A DNA stretch of 64,000 nt from Ponticaulis profundi (GTDB lineage: Bacteria; Pseudomonadota; Alphaproteobacteria; Caulobacterales; Hyphomonadaceae): the NCBI RefSeq assembly GCF_042659465.1, contig NZ_JBHSSW010000066.1, forward strand, positions 124,001 through 188,000. The letters are read 5' to 3'. The translations under genes and the position numbers were made by a program. Shown here one piece after another: positions 26,817 to 34,318 of the stretch. The notes below the pieces were generated by a model, which searched no databases, had not been told where the DNA came from, and was given only the letters and a program-made list of their open reading frames with translations. Each line of letters opens with the position of its first letter. Position 1 is the stretch's first letter.

Positions 26817-27942
26817 ATGACGCCTGAAATGGATGACTTGTCAGCACGCATCAAGCAGTCTGTGGAACTGCTGAGGAGGCGTCTTTGACTGGGATCGTGC
26901 ACAAAAAAGATTCGATGAGCTGACAGCGATGTCTGAGCGCCCCGATTTCTGGGATGACGCTCAGGAGGCACAAAAGCTGATGCGCGAGCGTCAGAAGCTC
27001 AATGATCAGATTGAAGCGATTACAAGCCTTGAAAGCGATGTCGCTGATGCTGAAGAGCTTTATGAGCTCGGGCAGGAAGAAGGCGATGAAAGCGTCGCGA
27101 GTGAAGTTCTCGATCTTCTGAAGGACGCTGCAGAACGTGCTGATCGGGCTGAACTCGAAGCACTTCTTTCAGGCGAAGCTGACTCCAATGACTGCTATAT
27201 TGAAATTCACGCAGGCGCGGGCGGTACCGAGAGCCAGGACTGGGCTGGCATGCTGCGACGCATGTACGTCCGATACGCCAATGCCCATGGGATGAAAGTC
27301 GACGAAGTCGAAGAGCATGCTGGGGATGAGGCTGGTATCAAATCGGCGACCTTACAGATTAAGGGTGAAAACGCATATGGCTGGCTGAAAAGCGAATCTG
27401 GCGTTCACCGGCTCGTCCGGATTTCACCGTTTGACTCAAATGCTCGCCGCCATACCAGCTTTGCCAGTGTGTGGGTCTATCCTGTGATTGATGAGTCCAT
27501 TGAGGTGGAGATCGAGGAGAAGGACGTTCGTACTGACACGTACCGTTCAAGCGGGGCGGGTGGTCAGCACGTCAACAAAACGGACTCTGCTGTTCGACTG
27601 ACGCACGAACCAACCGGGATCGTTGTGGCATGTCAGAATGGTCGCTCCCAGCACCAGAACCGTGCGACAGCCTGGGAAATGCTGCGCGCGCGGATTTATG
27701 AAATGGAGCTTCAGAAGAAACGCGAAGCTGCAGATGCTTTGGAGAGCACCAAGTCGGAGATCGGCTGGGGGCATCAGATCCGCTCGTATGTTCTGCAGCC
27801 ATATCAGATGGTGAAAGACCTTCGAACGAATGTTGAAACATCCGATACGCAAGGCGTGCTGGACGGTGATCTCGACCAGTTTCTTGCAGCGTCTCTGTCA
27901 CACAGTCTAACATCTGCTGCAGACGAAATGACAGAAAGCTAA
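26817..27942 (+). CDS. prfB: Peptide chain release factor 2, expressed by programmed +1 frameshift
   Basis: The gene starts at ATG 26817, behind TTGGAGGACAGGC. It reads 23 codons (MTPEMDDLSARIKQSVELLRRRL), meets TGA at 26886-26888, and continues in the +1 frame from GAC 26887 (DWDRAQKRFDELTAMSERPDFWDD) to the TAA at 27942. The product is 374 residues, normal for RF2. The peptide-anticodon tripeptide SPF (RISPFDS) gives UAA/UGA recognition, and GAGGQHVNKTDSAVR carries the GGQ that triggers peptide release at the ribosome. Low RF2 lets ribosomes slip at the internal UGA, an autoregulatory loop. Calling the gene from the second-frame ATG at 26929 would lose the first helices. Confidence 0.95.
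26873..26889 (+). promoter_or_regulatory. prfB programmed +1 frameshift site
   Basis: An internal Shine-Dalgarno-like GAGGAGG at 26873-26879 lies three bases before the slippery CTT (26883-26885), followed by TGA and C (26886-26889). The CTT-TGA-C core and the three-base spacing are the same as in E. coli prfB. The frame before it opens at 26817 and the frame after it begins at 26887. Confidence 0.95.
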
Positions 27943-28020
27943 ACGTGATCACAGGTCGCTTGTGGGTAAATATGTGCTCGCAAAGTGACTATTCTGATAT
28001 CTTTCGCTACGTAAACTCAG

Positions 28021-28055
28021 AAAGTCGCAAGTCAGGTCTTTTGATTTGCGACTTT
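28021..28055 (+). terminator. Hairpin after prfB, probable terminator
   Basis: AAAGTCGCAA at 28021-28030 pairs perfectly with TTGCGACTTT at 28046-28055, giving a 10-bp stem with a 15-base loop, about 80 bases after the prfB stop and 36 before the next start. The 3' arm ends in TTT but no longer T tract follows, so it could also be a leader structure of the next gene. Confidence 0.45.
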
Positions 28056-28090
28056 AGGGCATAGGTGTGCGGCTCTCGAGGAGAGCTGTC

Positions 28091-28693
28091 ATGTCCCAAT
28101 CCGTCAAACATAAATGGTATGAAGATGTCGTCGCGCTGCTGGTCGGTGCGCTGCTGATTGGGATGGGCGTCATCGTTTTTTCTGAGGCAAAAGTTCTGAC
28201 GGGCGGCGTATCGGGTGCCTCTCTCGTTTTGTCCTATGCAACGCCTTTCACCTTCGGCCAGTACTTCTTTGTACTGAATGCGCCATTTTACATTCTCGCT
28301 GTGATGCGGATGGGCTGGCAGTTCACGCTGAAGACGGTGGTTGCGGTAACTCTCGTCTCCATCTTTCCAACTTTTGCGAAAGACTGGATCTCCCTGGAAT
28401 TTGTCCATCCTGCATTCTCGGCCATTTTTGGCGGTGCGCTTCTCGGCATGGGAATGATTGCTCTGTTTCGACACCGTGCCGGGATTGGTGGTGTCAGCAT
28501 TCTTTCTCAGTTCCTGCAGGACAAGAAGATCATGAATGCAGGGATTTTTCAGCTGGTCACCGATTTGTTCATCCTGTTGGCTGGCGCGTTTGTGGTGCCG
28601 CTGGAAAACCTTTTTTATTCGGTTCTGGGTGCGATCGTTCTCAATCTGATCATTGCCATCAATCATCGCCCTGGACGGTATTTCGGGTCCTGA
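28091..28693 (+). CDS. YitT family membrane protein
   Basis: 200 residues with five to six hydrophobic segments (VVALLVGALLIGMGVIVFSEAKVLTGGVSGASLVLSY, YFFVLNAPFYILAVMRMGW, AIFGGALLGMGMIALFRHRAGIGGVSILSQFL, LVTDLFILLAGAFVVPLENLFYSVLGAIVLNLIIAI). The LTGGVSG and GIGGVSIL loops are the family's repeated motifs. The C-terminal cytoplasmic domain of Bacillus YitT is absent, so this is the short form. Its transport substrate is unknown. I chose ATG 28091 because GAGGAGAG lies just upstream; the frame itself extends back to 28067. It stands alone between prfB and the B12 riboswitch. Confidence 0.8.
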   Translation: MSQSVKHKWYEDVVALLVGALLIGMGVIVFSEAKVLTGGVSGASLVLSYATPFTFGQYFFVLNAPFYILAVMRMGWQFTLKTVVAVTLVSIFPTFAKDWISLEFVHPAFSAIFGGALLGMGMIALFRHRAGIGGVSILSQFLQDKKIMNAGIFQLVTDLFILLAGAFVVPLENLFYSVLGAIVLNLIIAINHRPGRYFGS

Positions 28694-28764
28694 CGCAGAC
28701 GCGCCATCGGACTTGATCCGAATACTGCGCAGTTGACTTCACTTCCAACTTAAAACAAAACCCG

Positions 28765-28935
28765 CCGCAGATGGTGCCTCTCTTTTGGGAGGCTAAGAGG
28801 GAAGCCGGTGTGAATCCGGCACTGTTCCCGCAACTGTAAGCTGGGAGCTTGCGGCCACATAGCCACTGGAAAACGTTTCCGGGAAGGCGGCTCGCAAGCG
28901 CTGATCAGCAAGTCAGGAGACCTGCCATCGCGTCG
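28765..28935 (+). promoter_or_regulatory. Cobalamin (adenosylcobalamin-type) riboswitch
   Basis: The conserved core is readable in order: ATGGTGCC at 28771-28778, AAGAGGGAAGCCGGTG then AATCCGGCAC, CCCGCAACTGTAA, the AGCCACTGG near 28861, GGGAAGGCGG, and the B12 box AGTCAGGAGACCTGCC at 28911-28926. The closing P1 stem is GATGG (28770-28774) with CCATC (28925-28929). It lies about 180 bases before btuB and would switch off the B12 uptake operon when cobalamin binds. The consensus elements are all present, so the call is firm; whether control is transcriptional or translational is not. Confidence 0.95.
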
Positions 28936-29034
28936 TTCGTCCGGAGACCGGGAAAGTCTCAGCGGGCGGGAAAGAAGCAGCGCGGGTCCGCGCCTTTCCT
29001 CTGTAGCGACAATCCAGCAAGGCCTGGCCGCCCG

Positions 29035-29052
29035 CACCCCGTTTTCGGGGTG
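29035..29052 (+). promoter_or_regulatory. Short GC hairpin between the riboswitch and btuB
   Basis: CACCCCG at 29035-29041 pairs with CGGGGTG at 29046-29052 across a TTTT loop: a 7-bp perfect stem about 60 bases before the btuB ATG. It is not followed by a T run, so it is not a classical terminator. It may be part of the riboswitch expression platform or act as a ribosome-access element. Confidence 0.4.
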
Positions 29053-29114
29053 AGGTCAGATATGTCGTTATGAGATGCACTCTTCACGGGCGGTGGTGCA
29101 TTAGGAAAACTTGT

Positions 29115-30962
29115 ATGCGTACAAATGTACTGCTTTGCGGCGTTGCCGCGCTTGCGCTTGGACAGGTCGCAAATGCTGCGCCAGCAGATCTCAGCGAAAC
29201 CCGTCTCGATACGGTCAATGTCGAAGGTTCACGCCTGAATCAGACCGAGACCGAAATCGGTTCCAGCGTCTCCATCATCACTGCAGATGATCTTGAGCTT
29301 CTGGGATTTGATTTTGCGATCGATGCTCTTGCGCTCGCGCCAGGTGTCACTGTCAACCAGAATGGCAGCATGGGCGGAACCGCTAGCGTCCGCATTCGCG
29401 GTAATGCGAGCGGTCAGACGCTGGTCCTGATAGATGGCGTGCCGGTCAATGATCCGTCCCAGGCATCCGGTGGTTATGAATTCGCTTATCTCGACCCGGA
29501 AAATATTGAGCGCATTGAAGTGCTCAAAGGCCCTCAGTCTACACTGTGGGGCACAGATGCCATTGGTGGCGTCGTGTCGATCACAACCAAGAAGCCGGAG
29601 CAGGACCTGGGTGGATCGGCTTTCGCAGAGGTCGGCTCTTTCAATACCGTGCGCGCAGGTGGTTCTGTCGGCAATGCGAATGATTTAGGTGACTTCCGCC
29701 TCGCAGTGACCGGGACAACAAGCAACGGCATTTCGAAGGCTGATGAAGCCAATGGCAATGACGAGCAGGACGGCTATGACAATCTGACGATCTCCGGCAA
29801 AGGTGGTCTGAATCTTGGAGAAAATGCACGTCTCTCAACAAGCATTCTGTGGACCAATGCCGAGTCAGAATATGACAGCTATGATGGCGGCGCACAGGGT
29901 AGCGTTTCTGATGGTGATGAGCGTACCGAAAACGAGTCGCTTGCAGCCAATATCGCGCTCGACCTGACGGCTTTCGATGGGCGTCTGGAGAACCGCTTCC
30001 TGTTCGGTTATTCCGATCTGGAACGTGAGAATTTCACTGATGGCGTTTCCAGCTATCTCGCAGAAGGTGACCGCCAGCTCTATCGTTATCAGGGCACGCT
30101 GAACATCAATGAGATGAACACGCTGGCCTTTGGTGCTGAGCGGGAAGAGACGAGCGCAAACGGTGATGATCGTGCGCTCGACAGCTTGTTTGCACTCTAC
30201 GAGTTCAAGCCGGTTGAGTCGCTTACGCTGACCGGCGGACTTCGTATGGATGATGACGATGATTTCGGTTCGGAGACGACCGGCCGCGTCGCAGCCGCCT
30301 GGCGGGCAACGGATAATGTACTGCTACGCGCAAGCTGGGGGCAGGGCTTCAAGGCGCCAACCATTTACCAGCTGACATATATTTGCACCTTCTGTGGCCT
30401 GACTGAACCTAATGCGGATTTGCAGCCGGAGACGTCTGAAGCATTTGATGTCGGCGTGGAGTGGCGTTCGAATGATGGCCGCGCACAAATCGGCGTGACG
30501 TATTTTGATCAGGAAACCGAAAACCAGATCGATTTCGATTATTCGGCGGGTTACGCGAACATTGCGTATGTCGAGTCGCAGGGCGTTGAGATTACAGGTG
30601 CGTTTCAGGCCACAGACTGGCTGAATCTCACAGCGAACTATGCCTATATCGATGCAGAGGATGGTGATGGCAATGAGCTGACACGTTTGCCAGAGTCGAC
30701 GGCAAATCTGACCGCTGCATTCGATCCTGAAGGTCCTTGGTCCGGTGCTCTTCACGTTCGCTATAACGGCGAGGAAGCCAATACCAATGGCACGACGCTT
30801 GATAGCTGGACGCGCCTCGATGTCACGGGCCGTTACGCGGTGAATGATAGTATTGAGCTGTATGGCCGGATCGAGAACCTGACCGATGAAGAATATCAGC
30901 AAATTCTCGGTTATGGCACGCCGGGCATTTCTGGCTCGGTTGGCGTGAGACTGCGTTACTAG
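29115..30962 (+). CDS. btuB: TonB-dependent vitamin B12 outer-membrane receptor
   Basis: 615 residues from ATG 29115 (AGGA upstream), with a signal peptide NVLLCGVAALALGQVANA. The mature start includes a TonB-box-like ETRLDTVNVEGS. The plug domain follows (SVSIITADDLELLGFDFAIDALALAPGVTVNQNGSMGGTASVRIRGNASGQTLVLIDGVPVND and IERIEVLKGPQSTLWGTDAIGGVVSITTK), then a 22-strand barrel ending in the expected aromatic-terminated strand GSVGVRLRY. The size and plug sequence fit BtuB. The assignment is confirmed by the B12 riboswitch upstream and BtuFCD downstream. It imports cobalamin across the outer membrane with TonB energy. Confidence 0.94.
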   Translation: MRTNVLLCGVAALALGQVANAAPADLSETRLDTVNVEGSRLNQTETEIGSSVSIITADDLELLGFDFAIDALALAPGVTVNQNGSMGGTASVRIRGNASGQTLVLIDGVPVNDPSQASGGYEFAYLDPENIERIEVLKGPQSTLWGTDAIGGVVSITTKKPEQDLGGSAFAEVGSFNTVRAGGSVGNANDLGDFRLAVTGTTSNGISKADEANGNDEQDGYDNLTISGKGGLNLGENARLSTSILWTNAESEYDSYDGGAQGSVSDGDERTENESLAANIALDLTAFDGRLENRFLFGYSDLERENFTDGVSSYLAEGDRQLYRYQGTLNINEMNTLAFGAEREETSANGDDRALDSLFALYEFKPVESLTLTGGLRMDDDDDFGSETTGRVAAAWRATDNVLLRASWGQGFKAPTIYQLTYICTFCGLTEPNADLQPETSEAFDVGVEWRSNDGRAQIGVTYFDQETENQIDFDYSAGYANIAYVESQGVEITGAFQATDWLNLTANYAYIDAEDGDGNELTRLPESTANLTAAFDPEGPWSGALHVRYNGEEANTNGTTLDSWTRLDVTGRYAVNDSIELYGRIENLTDEEYQQILGYGTPGISGSVGVRLRY

Positions 30963-30973
30963 AGCTGCATATT

Positions 30974-31798
30974 ATGAGACTGGCGATCCTTTTTCTGGGT
31001 TTAGCAGCAGCGTGCTGCAGTCCTGCTACTGAAGTTAATGTCAGTGAGCCGGTCGAACCCATGCGGGTCGTCAGTCTGGATTACTGCGCTGACCAATATG
31101 TTCTGAAATTCGTTGACCGGTCCCGTATTCTCGCTGTGTCGCCGGATGCGGAATCAACGTTCTCCTATATGCGGGACTCTGCCGAGGGGCTGCCAAGTGT
31201 TCGCCCGCTTGCTGAGGATGTGCTCATTTTGAAGCCCGATCTCATCGTGCGCTCGTATGGCGGTGGCCCCAATGCCAGCACCTTTTTCGAACGTGCCGGT
31301 ATTCCGGTCGTCGAGTTGGGTTGGACACCGACTCTGGAGAGCGTAATGGACAATATCGAGCGCGTTGCCGGTGAACTCGGCGCCGCCGAAAAAGGACGCG
31401 AGGTAACGGCCGATATGCGTTCACGGCTGAATGCGTTGAAGGCCTCCGGGGCGGGGCAAACCGCTATGTATATGACGCCTGCGGGTGTCACGACCGGGCC
31501 TGGATCTCTTGTAAGCGAATTGATGACGTCAGCGGGCTATTCCAATTTTGAAGAGACCTCGGGCTGGCATGCCATTCCGCTTGAGAAACTCGCATTCGAG
31601 CGGCCAGATGTTGTGGCCGCTGCCTTCTTTAATGAAAAACGATCGCACATGAACTCGTGGAGCGCGACGTTCCATCCGGTCGCCCGCGATCAATTGGAGC
31701 ACTCGAATATCATTTCGCTTCGTGGTGAGTGGACAGTCTGCGGGGGCTGGTTCCTGTTGGATGCGATTGAAGCGTTGGCTGAGGGCGCAGAGCCATGA
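30974..31798 (+). CDS. btuF: Cobalamin ABC transporter substrate-binding lipoprotein (BtuF-like)
   Basis: 274 residues, starting 12 bases after btuB. The N-terminus MRLAILFLGLAAACCSP has a lipobox (LAAAC), so the protein is probably lipid-anchored in the periplasm. The fold is the TroA/FecB type: RVVSLDYCADQYVLKFVDRSRILAVSPD, LKPDLIVRSYGGG and GIPVVELGWTPTLESVMDNIERVAGELG. Loss of the signal by a wrong start is unlikely because the hydrophobic stretch begins immediately. The family also binds iron-siderophores, but the riboswitch and btuB neighbour support B12. Its stop overlaps the btuC start (ATGA). Confidence 0.87.
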   Translation: MRLAILFLGLAAACCSPATEVNVSEPVEPMRVVSLDYCADQYVLKFVDRSRILAVSPDAESTFSYMRDSAEGLPSVRPLAEDVLILKPDLIVRSYGGGPNASTFFERAGIPVVELGWTPTLESVMDNIERVAGELGAAEKGREVTADMRSRLNALKASGAGQTAMYMTPAGVTTGPGSLVSELMTSAGYSNFEETSGWHAIPLEKLAFERPDVVAAAFFNEKRSHMNSWSATFHPVARDQLEHSNIISLRGEWTVCGGWFLLDAIEALAEGAEP

Positions 31799-32787
31799 AA
31801 ACTGACTATCTGCTTGTTCCGGTTCTTGTTTTCGCCAGTCTGATTGCGATTTTCCTTGCGTGCTTACTTGGTTCGACATCCATGCCTGTCGATCGCGTAC
31901 TGCCTGCGCTGTTAGGCGTGGGGGCCAATGGTGATCAAATCGTAATCTGGCAAATTCGCCTGCCGCGGGCTTTGTCCGCATTCCTGGTTGGCGCCGCGCT
32001 CGGCATATCGGGCGCCGCGCTTCAGGGGCTTTTGCGCAACCCTCTTGCTGAACCGGGCGTGCTGGGTGTGTCAGCGAGTGCGACCTTTGGCGCGACCTTT
32101 GTTATCTATTACGGCCTTGTCGGGATCAGCGCATGGATGCTTCCTGTATCGGCGATTCTGGGGGCCTTGATCGCCACAGCTGTTCTCGCCATTGCTGCAG
32201 TTCGAACCCAGTCCGTTGTGACGCTGATTTTGGTGGGGGTTGGTATTTCCAGTTTCGCTGGCGCCGCAATGAGCCTCATCATGAATCTGGCTCCGAACCC
32301 TTTCACATTATCCGATATGATCAATTGGATGATGGGATCTGTCGCGAACCGGAGTTTTCGTGAAATCGGATTTTCCGTGCCGTTTATAGCAGCGGGTATG
32401 GGCATTCTGTTCTTCAGCCGGCGTGGGCTTTCGGCGTTGACGCTTGGCGAAGAGGCTGCAAGCGGCATCGGGCTGAATCTGACGCAGCAGAGAATTTTCG
32501 TTGTGATTGGCGCAGGACTGGCGACTGGAGGATCGGTAGCGCTAGCAGGTGCGATTGGGTTTGTCGGTATTGTAGCACCCCACTTTATACGGCCGTTCGT
32601 GCACCATGATCCGGCGCGTTCGCTGATTCCATCTGCGCTGTTGGCGGGTTTTATCCTGGTCGTTGCAGACATAGGCGTTCGCTTGCTGCCGACCAATAAT
32701 GAACTGAAACTGGGCGTGGTTGCTGCACTGATTGGTGCGCCAGCCTTTGTATGGATTGCTGTTCAGAGACGAGGTTCCCGTGACTGA
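31795..32787 (+). CDS. btuC: Cobalamin ABC transporter permease (FecCD family)
   Basis: 330 residues with about ten membrane helices. Typical FecCD signatures are present: IRLPRALSAFLVGAALGISGAALQGLLRNPLAEPGVLGVSASATFGA near residues 45-90, and IGFVGIVAPHFIRPFVHHDPARSLIPSALLAGFILVVADIGVR near 255-300. It forms the inner-membrane pathway for B12. The ATG overlaps the btuF stop by four bases, and its own stop lies inside the start region of btuD, so the three genes are translationally coupled. Confidence 0.93.
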   Translation: MKTDYLLVPVLVFASLIAIFLACLLGSTSMPVDRVLPALLGVGANGDQIVIWQIRLPRALSAFLVGAALGISGAALQGLLRNPLAEPGVLGVSASATFGATFVIYYGLVGISAWMLPVSAILGALIATAVLAIAAVRTQSVVTLILVGVGISSFAGAAMSLIMNLAPNPFTLSDMINWMMGSVANRSFREIGFSVPFIAAGMGILFFSRRGLSALTLGEEAASGIGLNLTQQRIFVVIGAGLATGGSVALAGAIGFVGIVAPHFIRPFVHHDPARSLIPSALLAGFILVVADIGVRLLPTNNELKLGVVAALIGAPAFVWIAVQRRGSRD

Positions 32788-33541
32788 TTTGCGTGTGAAC
32801 AATTTGTCTGTTCCGGTCGAGGGCTGCCATCTTGTCAAAGGTGCGAGTTATACCCTGCGTCCTGGTGAACTAATCGTCCTGCTCGGACCAAATGGAGCGG
32901 GTAAGACGAGTCTTTTGCGGGCGAGCCTCGGCCTTATTCGGACGGATGGTGGGACAGCTGAGCTCGGCGATCAGCAGAGCCGAAAACTCTCATCTCTTCA
33001 GCGTGCAAAGCGGGTTTCCTATCTGCCCCAGACGCGGCCATTGGCCTGGCCGAACCGCGTACGCGATGTTGTGACCCTTGGACGTTTTGCTTTTGGCACG
33101 GCACTTGGTCGCCTCTCTGAACGCGAAGAGCAGGCGGTTATGCAAGCCATGGAAGCGTGCGACATTCAGCATCTGGCGGACAGGCAGACAAATACGCTGT
33201 CCGGCGGAGAACTGGCGCGTGTCCACCTCGCTCGGGCTTTTGCTGCTGAAACGCCGCTTCTGATCGCAGATGAACCGGTTGCTGGTCTCGATCCGCGTCA
33301 TCAGTTCCGTGTGATGGATCTGTTCAAGGACTATGTGCGTCGTGGAGGAGGCGTTTTGGTGGTTCTGCACGACATCGCACTGGCTGCGCGTTATGCTGAT
33401 CGTATGATCTGGATGCAGAGCGGTGAGATCGTTGCAGATGGAACGCCGCAAGAGACGCTGACAGAACAGCGTCTCGAAGAGATTTATGGGATTCGCGCCG
33501 AAGTGAATGGGCTCGATGTGCGCTTTTCAGGTGTGAGCTGA
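32780..33541 (+). CDS. btuD: Cobalamin ABC transporter ATP-binding protein
   Basis: 253 residues. Walker A is LLGPNGAGKTSLLRASLG near residue 38, the Q-loop lies in SYLPQTRPLAWP, the signature is LSGGELARVHLARAF and Walker B is LLIADEPVAGLD. This is the ATPase of a FecCDE-type importer, partner of the BtuC protein. The start is GTG 32780, with GAGG at 32771-32774; the open frame reaches further back to 32732, but that part lies wholly inside btuC. Overlap with btuC is eight bases. It is the last gene of the B12 operon and is convergent, four bases apart, with the TetR gene. Confidence 0.92.
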   Translation: MTDLRVNNLSVPVEGCHLVKGASYTLRPGELIVLLGPNGAGKTSLLRASLGLIRTDGGTAELGDQQSRKLSSLQRAKRVSYLPQTRPLAWPNRVRDVVTLGRFAFGTALGRLSEREEQAVMQAMEACDIQHLADRQTNTLSGGELARVHLARAFAAETPLLIADEPVAGLDPRHQFRVMDLFKDYVRRGGGVLVVLHDIALAARYADRMIWMQSGEIVADGTPQETLTEQRLEEIYGIRAEVNGLDVRFSGVS

Positions 33542-33545
33542 AGCG

Positions 33546-34223
33546 TCAGGCTTGATCGTCTTTTAGGATTGGCGCATCAAGCAGAGCCGTAGCGGTCTGC
33601 ACGATATCGAGCAGTGTTTCGTTGGAGGTCCAGGTCGGGTGAGACTTGGTGTCATCGGCGCGCATCGATTCGCGTTGTGCGAGCAACAGGCCGATATAGG
33701 ATGCGAAGAAAACATACCGTCGGCTTTGTTCCGCCTGGGTCAGATGCGGCATGAGACGCCTGAAGTGCGTGAGACAACGCTGATAGCCGGTGTTCCAGCG
33801 ACCATCGAGTGTTTCATCAATGAAGCCGCTCTTGTAATATGAGACTTGTAGGATGAAGCGGTTGAAATAGTTACCGTAAATTTCATCATCGTCAGCAAAG
33901 CTCGCACTTGGCAAAACGATCGCTTTCACTGCATCCGTCAGCGTTTTCGGGCCACCTTCCGCTTCCATCGCATCAAGATAAACCTGGCGACGCGCTTCGA
34001 TCCGGGCTGCGCCATCAATCAGGATGTCAGCAACGAGCTTGTCCTTAGTCCCGAAATAATATGCTACAACGCCAAGGTTACGCTGGTCTGCCGCGAGCGC
34101 AATTTCACGTACGCTGACATCATGAACGCCGCGTTCTGCAATGAGTTTTCGTGCGACCCGCTTAAGTTGCAAGCGTGGGCCAGCTTCTTCTTCTGGAAGC
34201 GAATGGAGCTGATTGACTTTCAT
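33546..34223 (-). CDS. TetR family transcriptional regulator
   Basis: 225 residues. The N-terminal DNA-binding domain has the family helix-turn-helix: KLIAERGVHDVSVREIALAADQRNLGVVAYYFGTKDKLVADIL at about residues 26-70. The remainder is the ligand-binding part, with no sequence signature I can name. It is divergent from the OYE/SDR/thiolase operon, and a palindrome lies between the two starts at 34241-34256. By analogy with other regulators placed this way it probably represses both itself and that operon until an acyl-CoA or pathway intermediate binds; this is inference from layout. Confidence 0.9.
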   Translation of the reverse strand: MKVNQLHSLPEEEAGPRLQLKRVARKLIAERGVHDVSVREIALAADQRNLGVVAYYFGTKDKLVADILIDGAARIEARRQVYLDAMEAEGGPKTLTDAVKAIVLPSASFADDDEIYGNYFNRFILQVSYYKSGFIDETLDGRWNTGYQRCLTHFRRLMPHLTQAEQSRRYVFFASYIGLLLAQRESMRADDTKSHPTWTSNETLLDIVQTATALLDAPILKDDQA

Positions 34224-34240
34224 TTGAAAGCAGATACACC

Positions 34241-34256
34241 TAAGTCAGACGACTTA
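34241..34256. promoter_or_regulatory. Palindromic operator candidate for the TetR regulator
   Basis: TAAGTC at 34241-34246 and GACTTA at 34251-34256 form a perfect 6-bp inverted repeat with a four-base spacer. It lies 17 bases upstream of the regulator's ATG and 62 bases upstream of the oxidoreductase start, the expected place for an operator serving both promoters. The 8-mer TAAGTCAG recurs on the minus strand at 52023-52030, upstream of the paired acyl-CoA dehydrogenases. Confidence 0.55.
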
Positions 34257-34318
34257 ACACGCACAAAATGCAAAAATTGCGACAAAGATCGTAAAAAAAG
34301 TGCGCGAGGGAGGAAAAT

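Noticed and set aside
26929..27942. prfB as a simple 337-codon gene from ATG 26929
   Set aside because: The upstream 23-codon frame, internal Shine-Dalgarno and CTT-TGA-C site show that the real gene starts at 26817 and uses a frameshift.
32109..32696. 195-codon frame opposite btuC
   Set aside because: It is the complement of a strongly conserved FecCD permease, with no ribosome site or protein-like pattern.
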